DNA of 32,808 nt from the NCBI GenBank assembly GCA_030407315.1, contig JALQPE010002856.1:1-32808 (forward strand). The letters are read 5' to 3'. The notes beneath the pieces were generated by a model. It had not been told where the DNA came from and made no database searches. It saw only the letters and a program-made list of their open reading frames with translations. Both the position numbers and the translations under genes were made by a program. Within the stretch, counting starts at the first letter, position 1; each line of letters starts with the position of its first letter. Below are positions 1 through 10,910 of the stretch, piece by piece. Source of the stretch: Asparagopsis taxiformis. Taxonomy: Eukaryota > Rhodophyta > Florideophyceae > Bonnemaisoniales > Bonnemaisoniaceae.

Positions 1-1873
1 AATCCTCCCCGGCCGTTCCGGAGGATACCCACCACACCCGGTCCGACGACCCCGACAACGTACGGAAGGGGGCGACAGTGCAACGAGCCATCGCCAACCC
101 CAACGAGACGCCACGAAGGCAATTACGTTTTAACGATACGCCAGACCACGCGCGGTCGGCGGACGCAGCACGAGCTGCGCAATTCGATACGAGAGCTCCC
201 CCGCCACGTGAGACGTACATTCCGTGGCTGGGTACGTTCGGCACGACGGACACGCGAGTCCACGAAAACGAACGTGCCGACGCGGTACGCTTACCAGGGA
301 ACGCCCTCGGACCCGTTTGCCACGCGTTGGCAGAGCACACGACAATGCTCGACGCATTTGCGAACGTGGTATCGTACCGCATGTACCGACTTAACGATGT
401 ACGTGAACATCTCTACGTGAACGAGAGTCAAAGCGTACATAAGCTCAACGTGAGCTGGAGGGGCTTTTCCCTACGTTAAAGCCGTTCTCCGGCCGGAATC
501 CGATTACGTTACTCGGATTCCTCGCCCAAATACGTGATGGGTTCAGCACACTCGGAGTGTGCGAGGGAGTGGCAGTACGTGCGCTGCACTTCTTCCTCGA
601 CGGGGACGCCCGACGGTTCTACGATTCCCAGTGTACGACTGGCGTGATCACGACTGATCCGACGAAGAGGTTCTCGTGGCCTCACGTAATCAACGCGTTG
701 ATCAAACGATACCTGCAAGACGACGTGCTGCAGGAGGCCTACGAAAAGGTCACGATGATCACGCAGAGTCCTAACGAGGACGAGAATCAGTACGCTGATA
801 GACTCGACACCGCCACGCGGGCGTGTAACTACGTGTTTACGGATCGACTCCTCGTTCACCACTACGTGCGTGGTTTGCTGCCCTCGACGCGGGCAGCCGT
901 GACGGAACGACTCCGGTCACTCCCCGAACGAGAGAGGAACGACCTCACCGTTGTGAGACGATTGGCGACGGCCGAAGGAACGACCTTCCGTGCACGTACG
1001 GCAGCTGTCGCGTCAGCCGCGAAACCGAAAGTGCGGTTTCCGGTGAAGCCTACGTTGGCTATTTCCGACCACGAGTCGAGGAAGTTCGCGGACTACGATG
1101 AGTCCGCGTACTTACGTAATGAACGGGCTAGCGAGCCCAGTTACCACGATGGTAACCCGAACATCCCCGCGAGGGACGACGACGACGTGTCGCTCGCTGC
1201 GGTTCACGTTGCCGAGAATTTGGAGGCGATCCTCTTCACGAACGGGCCGCCGCCCAACGATACGAAAACGGCAAACGAAAAGCCGGACGAGCTCGAAGCT
1301 CGATTGAACCGTCCATGCGAGGACGTGCCGAAGCTCACGAGCGAGCAGACGCAATTGGCGCACTCCGTAATCCCGAATGATTACTGGACGCTGTCGTGTT
1401 GGTCATGCCGCGAAGATGGCCACTCGACGTTTACGTGTCCGCGTCTGACGCCAGATCAACGGATCTTTTTCGCGTACAAGTACTACCTCTTCCACGTGAA
1501 GAGCAACCCACGTCAGGCTGAGTACTTCCGCCAACGAATGGCCAAGCGTCACCAGGAACGACCTGATGAGCGAGGGAACGTGACCCCGCGGAGGTACGGC
1601 ACGCCGCCTACGATACTCCGAAACCCCAATCGTGACGGGGGAAGGCCCTTCGACAGGCGCCGCGGCGACTTTCGTAATGACCGACGTGACCCCCGCCCGT
1701 GGGCGAACGAACGAAATGGCCAGCGTAATGGCCGCAGCGGAGTCTACGTGACGACCTCCGCTGACGAAACACCACTCGAGGTGGAAACGAGTCACGATGA
1801 CGAACGAGCTTCGTGGGCTCACGACGACGACGTGTCGAACGGCCCCGCGCCGGGAAACGACCAGGCGATGTAG
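1..1873 (+). pseudogene. gag: Gag of element A (capsid region plus CCHC zinc knuckle), frameshifted
   Basis: This is the structural polyprotein that would assemble the particle and bind genomic RNA. The frame is open from the left window edge to a stop at 477-479. The homologous reading resumes one frame over at about 460-475 (TLKPFSG.NP..LLGFLAQI, then GVAVRALHFFLDGDARRFY, the usual retrotransposon gag pattern) and runs to 1873. One small indel near 460-475, next to GGGG and TTTT runs, explains the break. A zinc knuckle CWSCREDGHSTFTC (C-x2-C-x4-H-x4-C) is encoded at 1397-1438. The tail is rich in R, N, D and G and basic before the stop. No independent start codon is visible because the 5' end is missing. 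The break lies inside the capsid region, so it is not a normal programmed gag-pol shift. Confidence 0.8.
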
Positions 1874-2784
1874 GTCACGAGCCACCCACATCGCCTGAAC
1901 CCTTACGTAAAAGGGGGACGACCGACGTCGATGATTGGTCCTCCGCAGGCTCACCGACGAACGAGAGTTACGTAAAGCTCACGGCCGCGAAGGCCAACTC
2001 GAGTCACACGACACCCGACGTGGGGGAAGAAACGAAGTCCGACGGGACGAACGAACCTCACACGAAGAGGAAGCCTCGCAGACGAGCGAGACGCGCTACC
2101 CGGAAGCACGACGCTTCCGAGCGCGAGAAAGCCAAACACGCGGCTTATACGAAGCGTGTCGACGCAAAAGAAGCCATACGGGCTCACACGACGAAGCGAC
2201 GAACCGCTAGCGAAGACGTAGACCGCGCGCCGGTCAGGACCGAACCGTTGGTCCTCGACGGGCATACGTGCCTACTTGCGTCGAAGCATTATATCGTGTC
2301 CGGAACGATCGGACTAGACCTCAACGTGATGAGGGCGATTACCATCGCGATGGATACGTGCAGCGGCTACAACTTGATACGAACAAGTTTACTACCCTAC
2401 GACTGGGTCGACCGCTGTCTACGTGACGAAGAGCTGCCGAAGCTCGGAGACGCCAACGGGCGACGTTTGCCTATCGAAGGCGCCATCCTGCTTCGTGTCA
2501 GGTTGGGGAACTCGCTGTTCCGCGTAAAATTCTTCGTAGCCAACACGCTGGCTGTTCCCGTTATAATGGTACGTCGTTCATGTCGAAGCATGTCGATGCT
2601 ATACGCTGTCGAGCGCAGACAATCGACCTCCATCGGGGGGATACGATACCCATTATCGCGGAGGGCGATACGACGACTCCGTACGAGGAGGGGGAAGAGA
2701 CGAATCCAAACGTGGAACACCCGAAACGCCGCGAGCGTAACGCGGCCTCGAATAGGCCGAGCCGAACGTTCTCGGTTCGCCTGA
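1813..2784 (+). pseudogene. pol: Pol of element A: basic linker and aspartic protease segment
   Basis: The frame overlaps the end of gag by 61 bases in a different frame, as pol often does. It begins with about 130 residues rich in K, R, E and T with no clear fold. The protease follows: an active-site-like segment AITIAMDTCSGYNLI (about 2,332-2,376) where Ty3 proteases have D-T/S-G, then a flap-like region and hydrophobic FFVANTLAVPVIM near 2,530-2,568. Here the expected glycine of the D-T-G triad is cysteine. The frame then goes wrong: the last part to 2784 is out of frame and the homologous reading (GTSFMSKHVDAI) continues one frame over from 2568. A one-base loss in TAATGG explains this. 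It is probably non-functional in this copy. Confidence 0.7.
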
Positions 2785-3110
2785 CGAAGTACACGCGTGT
2801 ACCGGCGATGTCGCAACGGACCGTCAACGTGACGACGGATGCGACCGGACTCGTGTTCCTCGAACCGAAAGCGTCGGTGCAATTCCGGCATGGGCTGCGC
2901 ATAGCCAACGGAGTGGTCGACGTAGGACCGAGAGAGACGTTCTCTATTATCGTGTCGAACTTCACGAAGAAGGACCGCGAATTGCCGAAAGGCGCGACGA
3001 TTGCGTACGCGGTACGCTCCCCGTTGGGAATCGTCCCACTCAAGCGTGAGGGCGGCGAAGCCCTCGCGAAGGTTTTGAACCTACCGCTAGTCGACGCGAC
3101 GACGCGGACA
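2565..3110 (+). pseudogene. pol: Pol of element A: protease C-terminus and protease-RT linker
   Basis: The reading beginning GTSFMSKHVDAI at 2568 matches the end of Ty3 proteases (I-L-G-x-x-F-L/M). An acidic, basic-patched linker follows (about 2,660-2,790), then a beta-rich stretch with TVNVTTDATGLVFLEP and NFTKKDRELPKGATIAYA (about 2,820-3,010), a pattern often found between protease and RT in these elements. The frame stays open to 3251, but beyond about 3,100 the homologous text is one frame over (DNTNGLGDETPDPL). There is no start of its own: it is an internal piece of pol. Confidence 0.6.
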
Positions 3111-4150
3111 ATACGAACGGGTTGGGCGACGAAACGCCAGACCCGTTGGTCAACGAAAAGGGGAACGACCCCGCCACGGATTGGCAGTCGACAATCGATT
3201 TGTCGCACCTCGACGACGAGGATTTACGAAAGCGCATCAACGAGATGCTAGCTACACATTCGTCAATGTGGACGAGCGGACGCCTCGGCGAAATCAATGC
3301 TACGGAGCATCGAATCGAACTCGAACCGGGCACGCGGCCCATACGTTCAATGCCCTATCGTCAGGGTCCGGCTCTACGTACGATAGCCGAGGAGCAGATC
3401 ACGAAGATGCTCAACGAAGGGGTTATCGAACCCGCGTCCAGCGAATGGGCGTCACCAATCGTGTTGGTGCCGAAGAAGGACGGATCCTTACGTTTCTGTG
3501 TCGACTACAGCGTTTGAACGCGAAAACGATCGCTGATTCGTACCCGCTTCCTCGTATGGAAGACTGCCTCGATTCGTTGGGCGACGCCGCCATCTTCACG
3601 ACACTCGATTGTAACGCCGGTTACTGGCAAGTGCCCGTCTCCGCCGAGGACCGTGATAAGACAACGTTTACGTCTTTCATGGGAACGTATCGCTACGTGC
3701 GAATGCCATTCGGGCTACGAAATGCCCCCGCTACGTTTCAGCGGACGTTGGACATCATCCTCTCCGGAGTACGTTGGCAATCGTGCCTGGTCTACTTAGA
3801 CGACGTAATCGTCTTTTCGAAAGACCTCGAGTCTCACCTGGGTCACGTTGACCAGGTGCTTTCCCTGCTACGCGCAGCGGGAGTAACGTTAAAGCTCACG
3901 AAGTGCTCGTTCTTTCAACCACGAGTTGACTACCTGGGGCACGTGATTACCCCAGGGAAGCTGCACGTTGCAGCACGGAACAAGGAAGCCTTTCGTACGG
4001 CTACGTTCCCACGCGACAAGACGCAATGTCGATCGTTTTTGGGCGCGGCCAACGTTTACCGCCGTTTCGTAAAGGCGTATGCCGAGATCGCTCGGCCACT
4101 CAACACGATGTTGAAGAAGGACGCTCCCCCGATTGGACGAATCCAACTAA
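3095..4150 (+). pseudogene. pol: Pol of element A: reverse transcriptase domain
   Basis: RNA-dependent DNA polymerase of the Ty3 type. The first block (3122-3517) has HRIELEPGTRPIRSMPYRQ and GVIEPASSEWASPIVLVPKK, ending in FCVDY and then a frameshift at about 3,508-3,520. The second block continues with LNAKTIADSYPLPR, TLDCNAGYWQVPV, MPFGLRNAPATFQRT and the catalytic LVYLDDVIVFS (about 3,787-3,819). Then come KCSFFQPRVDYLGHVIT and the thumb/connection region with FLGAANVYRRFVKAYAEIARPL. The frame is lost again near 4,115-4,140. All core RT motifs are visible, so apart from the indels it looks recently active. The right copy supports the same reading from 3,744 onward. Confidence 0.85.
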
Positions 4151-4916
4151 CGCGCAAACGAATGCGTTCGAAACGTTGAAGACAATACTGGTGTCGCCAC
4201 CAGTATTGCACCTTCCGAAGGCGGGACGTCCGTTCATGATCGATACCGACGCGTCGGCGTATCAGCTGGGAGCTACGTTGCTCCAGCAGCAGAACGAGAA
4301 AGCCCAACGAATGGGTGCCGATTGGGTACTGGTCGAAGACCCTCAACGAAACCGAACGCGGTTACTCGGCAACGGAGCGCGAGTGTTACTCCGTCGTCTT
4401 GGCGATAACGTCGCTCCGACCCTACGTAGAGGGTCAGCGATTTACCGTACGTACGGATCACGAAGCCTTACGTTGGCTGATGACGTTAACGGACGCGTCC
4501 GGACGACTACTACGATGGAGGCTACGCGTTGCCGAATTCGATTTCGAAGTTACGTACAGGCCTGGGCGCGTGCACCAGGTACCTGACGCTTTATCACGTG
4601 TGATATCTACGTATGACGACGGTCGACCCGTCGACGATGACGTACCATCGTACGGGGACGCGGTCCTCGTGACGACTCGCAGTCGGCGACAACCCACACG
4701 AAATGGGCAAGGACGAACGACGTCCGTACGTAAAAAGGCAACGAATGCCAGGGGTCACGACGACCCGTCGAACGAGACTCGTGATGAACGAACATCGCCA
4801 CGACGGCTGGCCACGATGGCTTCGAGTTCAACCGCGACGCGACGCTCGATGACGTTCTCGACGAGGAACCGGATTTCCTCGACGAACAGCGCGCTGCCGA
4901 AGACGATTCGGCACGC
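4110..4916 (+). pseudogene. pol: Pol of element A: RNase H domain and RNase H-integrase linker
   Basis: This part would remove the RNA strand of the hybrid. NAFETLKTILVSPPVLHLP leads into FMIDTDASAYQLGATLLQQ (about 4,233-4,290), with the first catalytic Asp in DTDAS. After a small indel near 4,297 the text continues one frame over with IGYWSKTLNETERGYSATEREC, FTVRTDHEALRWLM (second catalytic Asp region) and DFEVTYRPGRVHQVPDALSR. An acidic linker follows. Near 4,795 one G is missing relative to the right copy, so the linker is read out of frame until 4,917. Both losses are absent from the right copy, which shows that they are private to this one. Confidence 0.8.
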
Positions 4917-6395
4917 GTGCCACCAGCTGACGTTCAGCTTCCCATTACGAGGGACGAGCTTATCGAAGCTCAACGCGAGGACGCGTTCTGTCAAACGATA
5001 CTGACACGACAGTCCGAGACGCAGGACGCTGCATTCTTCGAAGGCCACGATGGCCTACTCCGACGCCGGAACCCTCACGATGAGGAACGTACACAAATCG
5101 TTGTGCCGGCTTCGTTACGGCCGCGGCTGCTGGAGTTAACGCACCACCACGTCCTCGCTGGACATCCCGGGCAAACGCGTATGTACTATACCCTACGGAG
5201 GACGTACTACTGGCCCGCGATGGCCGCCGACATCCACGCAACGGTACGAAACTGCGTTGGATGTGCGAAGAACCGCGTGAAGCTTCGCAAACGGACGAAC
5301 CCGTTACGTTTATTTCCGGCTACGGAGCCGCTGCGAGACCTATGTATCGACATACTAGGTCCGCTTACGAAGACCACGCGTGGTAACCGATTTATCCTCG
5401 TGATAACGGACCGCTTCACGAAGCTGACTAGAGTCGTACCTCTACGAAATATCGATTCCGCCAACGTGGCGAGCGCGTTCGTCAACGCGTGGGTCTTCTC
5501 GTATGGACCCCCACGGACGCTCATAAGCGACAACGGAAAGCAGTTCGCTGCTAAGTTTTTCCAGCGCGTCTGCAACGAAATCGGCGTGACGAACGTCTTT
5601 ACGTCGACGTACCACCCCCAAACGAACGGGCAGGTGGAGCGCTACAACAGGACGATCCTGGCGATGCTGCGCAATTACGTGAACGAAAACCAGAACGACT
5701 GGGATCGATACGCATCGGCGTTAACGTTTGCGTACAACACGCATGTGCATTCGAGCACGGGCACGACGCCCTTCGATTTGATTCTCACGAATCCACCGCC
5801 ACCGTTGGCGCTACACACGTCGGTAACGAACCGCGAACTACCCGACGGGGGAGGGCGAGCCACTTACGTTCGTGAGCTCGCCACAACGATGGATAACGCG
5901 TATCGAACGCTGAAGGCCGCGCAGGCACGTTATAAACGAAATTTCGACAAGCGAGTCCGTGTCTCGAATCGAAACATCCGCGCGGGAGAATACGTATTCA
6001 TCGACCCGACGGACGGGACCACGAAGGGCACGAAGCTCGGCAACCACGCGTTGGGACCGTTCCGCGTACTACGTAACGACGTACGAACGTTCGTCATCCA
6101 ACGAGGAGACGTAGTTGAACGTGTCAACTCGGACCGCGTTGCGTACGCGCCAACGCCGGCGAACGCGCCCCCGCCGGAGCCATACGATGCCACCGAGGCA
6201 GACCTCGACAAGAACCGCGACGGTCCGGCGTATGTAGTAGACGACCTACTAAACCATCGCGTAAACGATGACGGCACCCTAGACTTCCTCGTGAAGTGGG
6301 TCGGGTATCGTAACCCTACGTGGGAGCCCCGCCGGAACGTATCTGAAGAGAGCGTCTCTCGATACTTCGCACGCGTGCGACGAGCAACAACGTGA
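4917..6395 (+). pseudogene. pol: Pol of element A: integrase with C-terminal chromodomain
   Basis: Longest unbroken pol segment (about 492 codons, no own ATG; it continues the upstream frame). The HHCC zinc domain has H78-x4-H83 and C113-x2-C116. The catalytic triad is D145 (IDILGP), D205 (ISDNG) and E241 (NGQVER), with 35 residues between the last two, as in Ty3 integrases. A GPY-like region with LGPFRVL follows near residue 380. The chromodomain is at about 6,224-6,392 (YVVDDLLNHR, LVKWVGYRNPTWEP). Chromodomains of this class guide integration through histone marks; which mark is read cannot be told. The stop TGA is at 6393-6395, directly followed by a GGCC-ACGAC-GGCC hairpin. Confidence 0.88.
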
Positions 6396-7632
6396 AAGGC
6401 CACGACGGCCCCCGAAAACGCACACGAGCGTCGGGTTAAGCGCACGCGTGCGCGACGTTGCACGATGCAACAAACGAAGGCGACGAGCCGCACGAACGAG
6501 AAGCGAAGGCACAACGAGTGGCCGGGACGTCCACCCTTGCGTTGGGGGGGCGCGATGCGTGCTAGAGCCGTCGCTCTTTTCGTTTTCGACACCATACGTT
6601 GGTGGAGGCACGAGCGCCAACGAAAGATTGGACGACGAGTCCACGCGCGGACGATTCACACGATGTGAAGAGCCACGACTGGCTCGACAGTGTTGACCGT
6701 CCCACGGGCAAAGGTGACGACACCACGGGCCACGGACGGACAACACGTCAGATTTTTCGCGCGAAAAATTATACGTGGGCCAGCGGGCCATGGACGCACG
6801 GTACGAAAAATCGGGCCGATTACAGTGCGCTAATCCGGCCAAATCTCGGGACACGCGTGCCCCGAAAATTTCGTAATTTCGGCATGTCACGTGAGCCATC
6901 GTACGTCCCCGTGGACAACCGCTGACAACGAGTCGCATCGACCAACGAGGTCAACGCCAAACAGCTCGCGAGCTAACGGCAACGTGACGCCGGAAGGCGG
7001 AGGAACGACGTAGGACGGACGCGTCCCCAACGAAGATGGCAACGGCCTCATTACGAAACTCCCCGCACGAAGCGGAACGAAGCTATACGTTAGCCGACGA
7101 ATTAGACCAACGGGTCTCAGCGCACGAAGCGCGCGAGTAAAGCGTGCGAACGACGAGCCAACGAGGCCGCGACGACGGGCGGCGAACCGTATCGCCACCG
7201 TGAGGCACGACGCCGAACGCGGTAGCCACGTACGGCAACCACGGAACGACACAACGGTGTCCTGCCACGCGGGCATAACGAACGACGCGCGGAAGCGAAA
7301 AGCCCGCCGGCCAGTCGAACGCACGTAACGAAACACGAATACGCAACGGCGTCCAAGCGGTAGCCAACGTAAACGGCACAGCTGAAGGCAACGTCTGCCG
7401 ACGAACTTGGCTCACGAGGCAGCCTCAAACGCCCGCGGGCATGCGAAACGACCCCGTCAATCGCGTCCCCGTCGGGTTCGCAAGGCGAATAAACGAAATT
7501 ACGCAACGGCGTAGAGGGCGAGCATTACGTATGCCCAGGTGCACGTCACACCACATAACGAATGAGCTAACGAAACGCTCCTCGGACGCCGCAGCGAACG
7601 TCGCTACCACGCGAAGTGGACTATCGCAACGA

Positions 7633-8321
7633 TTGCGCCACCGGCTAACGTGAAGCCGCGGCAACGCGAAGCGCGACGGCGCTAATAACGTTAACGGCTA
7701 TACGAAAAGCCAAGCCCGCCGGCAAAAACGTTGTCTAGGGAACCACGACGCACTGCCGCGTACACGCAACGGCGTGAAACGTCAAGCCAACTCACGCGCG
7801 AGTCGGCCTGACGCTTAGCGAATTTTTCGTCCGGCTCACGGAGCGAATTAAATTGGCACCGACGTGCTACGTGCCAGAGAGCTCGAATGCTCAACGGAAT
7901 TCGACACCCGACGGGGTTATCCGCACGAGGGACGACGGCGGAAACGAACTCCGAGATAGTTACAAAATGATATCGCCACTGGCCAACGTGAAGCCGCGGC
8001 AACGCGAAGCGCGACGGCGCTAATGACGTCAACGGCTATACGAAAAGCCAAGCCCGCCGGCCACCACGTTGTCAACGAAACCGCAACGTACTGCGACGAA
8101 TTACTGCGTACACGCCACGGCGTAGAACGTCAAACCGACTCACGTGCGCGTCGGTCTGACGTTCGACGAATTTTCCGCCAAGCTCATCGGAGCAAAATTA
8201 AAATTGGCACCGATGTGCTACGCGCTAAGGAGCTCGAATGCTCAACGAAATTCGACACCCGACGGGGTTATCCGAACGAGAAACGACGGCGGAAACGATT
8301 TTCGAGTTAGTTACTAAATGA
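7633..8321 (+). repeat. Tandem duplication, period about 338 bp, two diverged copies
   Basis: The block starting near TGAAGCCGCGGCAACGCGAA at 7651 recurs at 7989. Both copies continue through GGCTATACGAAAAGCCAAGC, a GGCACCGA(C/T)GTGCTACG segment and GACACCCGACGGGGTTATCC, ending near 7,970 and 8,321. They differ by scattered substitutions and by a short insertion in the second copy. A further fragment with ACACCCGACGGGGTAGACG lies at 8,480-8,500. The right arm carries the mirror image at about 28,235-28,921. Confidence 0.8.
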
Positions 8322-8499
8322 TACGCACGCCAACGGGCTCTATGATCGAGGTTAACGTACCACTCGCAGTGAAAAGCCGCCGCTACGCGCCGCCGCTTTG
8401 CCGAATAATTGCGTGTGCTACGAACCTGCCAACGGGCACGCGCGCCGCGAACTCGAAGCACGGGCTACGTAAGCCATACGACACCCGACGGGGTAGACG

Positions 8500-8545
8500 C
8501 CACAACAAAAAAATTGTGGGGAGGGGCTTAACGCTAAACCCCTCC
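8500..8545 (-). other. Two adjacent hairpins downstream of the antisense gene stop
   Basis: CCACAA/TTGTGG (8500-8505 with 8514-8519) encloses an eight-base A-rich loop. It is directly followed by GGAGGGG/CCCCTCC (8520-8526 with 8539-8545) around a loop containing TTAACGCTAA. They lie about 140 bases past the stop codon of the antisense gene in its direction of transcription, and are retained in the right copy at about 28,011-28,055. A role in 3'-end formation or export of that transcript is an inference. Confidence 0.5.
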
Positions 8546-8681
8546 TCTTCTGCAGACGACCTGCCAAACGCAAATTACGAAGCTCAACGGAGCCATGCGA
8601 TTACGCAAAGAAACAAGACGAAGTTTACGAAGCAATACGATGCTAGAGCCGACGTGGCCTACGAACTAACCTAGGAACGAC

Positions 8682-10910
8682 CTAGTAGCGACGAGAACGC
8701 TTGCCCGCAGGGTCATACGGACCAGGGCCTTCGCCGCGGCTATCGTGGCTGCGGCTGCGACTGGGCTGAACGAAGCCCGGCGCGTACGGATCGACGGTCT
8801 GCGTGACCACGGGGGCTCGCTCGCGACGAGACGCGGGATCCCTAGCGTAAGGATCCGCAGTCCCGTGACTGCGCGTATCCGAAGGGCGCGCCGGAGCGGG
8901 GTCGCGTGGCAGGTACGCCGCTGCGTGACCATACCCGACGGGGTCGCCGAAGCCGCCGCCACTCGCGTAACCGTACGGTTCATTACGAACGCCAACGGGC
9001 GGCGCGTAACTACGAGTCGCCGCGGCGAGACGCTCCGAAATCGCGCGTTCCGTTGCCAAGCGGGCAGTCAGGTCCAACGTCTGGGCCCTGAACTCTTCGG
9101 CTGCGCGAGCCACGGACGAGATGAGGGAACGAATAACCCAGCCGTCCGCACGAGGCGGGGCGGACATCGACGTACCGAGAAGCCGACGGGCATCCTCATC
9201 GGAGACGCGGTCGTCCAGGCTCACGAACCGTGGCGCGCGCTCGGCCGGCGTGGCCACATCCGGACGACCGACGCGGGCAACGTTGCCCCCTCCCGTAGCC
9301 TCGCGTGGCACGATCTCTCGAGGATCCGGCGCACGCGGCGCTTCGTTTTGATGGCCACGACGGCCAGAACGCGTCCCTCGGGGGCGCTCGTTGCCCCCGA
9401 GGCCACCGAAATAACCGGTACGATTGCCACGACGGCGTTCGGAACGGGAAGCGACCCGCGGCACGTAAGCCCCATCGCTACGCACGGAGACGAACTCCTG
9501 GTTATCGCCGCTTGCGTAATCGGGACGTATAACCCGATACTCCGGCCCCAACGCAAGGGCGCCGCGAGCCTCAGCCAACGCGCTGGTAACGGAGACGAAC
9601 GTATCGGAACCGTCCACCGGGATTGCACGAAGCATCTCGTAGTCGGCCAGGAAGTCCAACGTGGACTCCGGCAGCAGGCACGCGCGCCCGAACACACGAC
9701 GTTCCACGAACAGCGAGCACGCGAGCATCGCTGCGTGTTCGATATCCACGGCCATGAGGAAACGTTCCTTCACGGGGGCAGGCGCGTCCTTCACGGCATC
9801 GGTAAAATAATGCACCACGCGTGGTAGCAATGTGGACGATCCACGAGGATACGGAAACTCCTCTACTACTTCCGGCAACGGCGGGAAGTAGAGCTCGCTC
9901 GGGACGACCCACGGAGCTGACGCGTGCGACACGCGGTAGTCGTCTGCGTTCACGTGACGGAGCGCGAAATGGTCGTCGTACGACACGACGCTTTTGGAGA
10001 TGACGCTCAACGAAAGAGCAGTCTTCCATTCGGCACGTTGCCTTTCGGAAAGTGTCCGCGGACATACGAATACGGACGCCACCGAGATGAACGGCGGTTC
10101 CTCGGGCGTCCCCTTCCACAGGAAGGCGTCCATACGATCGACGTAGATCGCGTCGTTGACGTCACGCAACCACGAGCGGTCGCAACGTATCGACGCCGGG
10201 ATCTGGTAACGTTCCGATCCCGGTGGCCCGTTGGCGAAACGACGCCCGGCTGCCCGCCCCCACGTATCCTCGGCGGAACGCATGTAGTCGACAACCGCGC
10301 GGGCGTCCAGACGATCCTTTGCCAACGTGGCGAGATCGTCATCCGTAATGCCCACGCGGGGCAACGCAGCCCACGCGTGGGTCAGGACGCCTACGTTTAG
10401 CGCCGCACCGCCACGTGAGGCGGTGCCGACCGTCCCAACGGGGTCACCACCCTCCGGCGAGGGGTCCTGGCGAGGAGAACGCGGCGAGCTATCACGACGA
10501 GGCACGCCCGTGCGGGCCGCCGCCACAGCACGACGCGAACGAGCGGCCGCTGCCATCGCGGCTACACCCGTCGACGGGGCCGCGGCATCCGGAATGACGG
10601 GTGACGAATTCCCCGAGTCGGACGCCGTTGCGTCATCATCACGTGGGGCGACGGCCCTAGCAGCCTCGGCAGGCGTCACGGAAGCCACCAGGCGAGACGG
10701 AGCCATGGGGCGAGACGAAGAGGCGACGGCCTGGGGAGCAACGGCTTCACCCGCCCTCACGGATGGGGCGGGCGCGACGGACGCTTCCGTCGCTGGCGGC
10801 GCACCGGCCCCGACGAGGGAGGGAGCGCCCTGCGAAGGGGTTCTCGCTCCACCTCCAGCAGAGCCGGCGGGCCGCGGGGTGTTGGCATCGGTACTGCGAG
10901 TCGTAACCAT
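8682..10910 (-). CDS. Antisense gene of element A (aORF), 742 residues, function unknown
   Basis: An uninterrupted gene on the strand opposite gag-pol, running toward it. I chose the ATG at 10910-10908 (MVTTRSTDAN); the frame is open further upstream and would add a hydrophobic stretch, but without an ATG. Residues 1-170 are rich in A, P, S and T and look disordered. Residues 171-470 look globular, with W and F clusters (ELYFPPLP, VVHYFTDAV, AAMLACSLFVERRVFG). Residues about 483-515 are RG/RGG-like (SERRRGNRTGYFGG), a composition common in RNA-binding proteins. A short coiled-coil candidate is at about 603-636, then a Y/G/P/R/S-rich tail ending KRSRRY. I do not recognise a family. The right copy has the same gene with one frameshift, and the central element has a remote relative. 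A nucleic-acid-binding, Gag-like or regulatory role is a guess. Confidence 0.75.
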   Translation of the reverse strand: MVTTRSTDANTPRPAGSAGGGARTPSQGAPSLVGAGAPPATEASVAPAPSVRAGEAVAPQAVASSSRPMAPSRLVASVTPAEAARAVAPRDDDATASDSGNSSPVIPDAAAPSTGVAAMAAAARSRRAVAAARTGVPRRDSSPRSPRQDPSPEGGDPVGTVGTASRGGAALNVGVLTHAWAALPRVGITDDDLATLAKDRLDARAVVDYMRSAEDTWGRAAGRRFANGPPGSERYQIPASIRCDRSWLRDVNDAIYVDRMDAFLWKGTPEEPPFISVASVFVCPRTLSERQRAEWKTALSLSVISKSVVSYDDHFALRHVNADDYRVSHASAPWVVPSELYFPPLPEVVEEFPYPRGSSTLLPRVVHYFTDAVKDAPAPVKERFLMAVDIEHAAMLACSLFVERRVFGRACLLPESTLDFLADYEMLRAIPVDGSDTFVSVTSALAEARGALALGPEYRVIRPDYASGDNQEFVSVRSDGAYVPRVASRSERRRGNRTGYFGGLGGNERPRGTRSGRRGHQNEAPRAPDPREIVPREATGGGNVARVGRPDVATPAERAPRFVSLDDRVSDEDARRLLGTSMSAPPRADGWVIRSLISSVARAAEEFRAQTLDLTARLATERAISERLAAATRSYAPPVGVRNEPYGYASGGGFGDPVGYGHAAAYLPRDPAPARPSDTRSHGTADPYARDPASRRERAPVVTQTVDPYAPGFVQPSRSRSHDSRGEGPGPYDPAGKRSRRY

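Larger units (their letters stand above)
6396..8681. other. Gene-free spacer between pol and antisense gene of element A
   Basis: No credible protein-coding frame is seen on either strand; the open frames are short and of biased composition. The sequence is unusually rich in ACG on the + strand. In 7,021-7,260 I count by hand about 22 ACG against 5 CGT. It is dotted with small perfect hairpins whose loops carry ACG: 6457-6471, 6670-6685, 7104-7117, 7248-7261 and 7670-7683. It also holds a 338-bp tandem duplication. The same spacer is present in the inverted copy at 27,872-30,159. Confidence 0.7.

Noticed and set aside
460..560. Programmed ribosomal frameshift between the two gag frames
   Set aside because: The break is inside the capsid region, no slippery heptamer with a downstream pseudoknot stands out, and the other breaks in the element are scattered small indels.
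6279..7506. Several - strand frames of 110-220 codons in the spacer
   Set aside because: Stop codons are rare on this strand because of the ACG-rich composition. The frames overlap each other in different phases, are R/S/V-rich and resemble no protein.
6396..8681. CRISPR-like array or tRNA cluster in the repetitive spacer
   Set aside because: The repeats are two long tandem units without regular short repeats and spacers, and no cloverleaf with a T-loop could be found.
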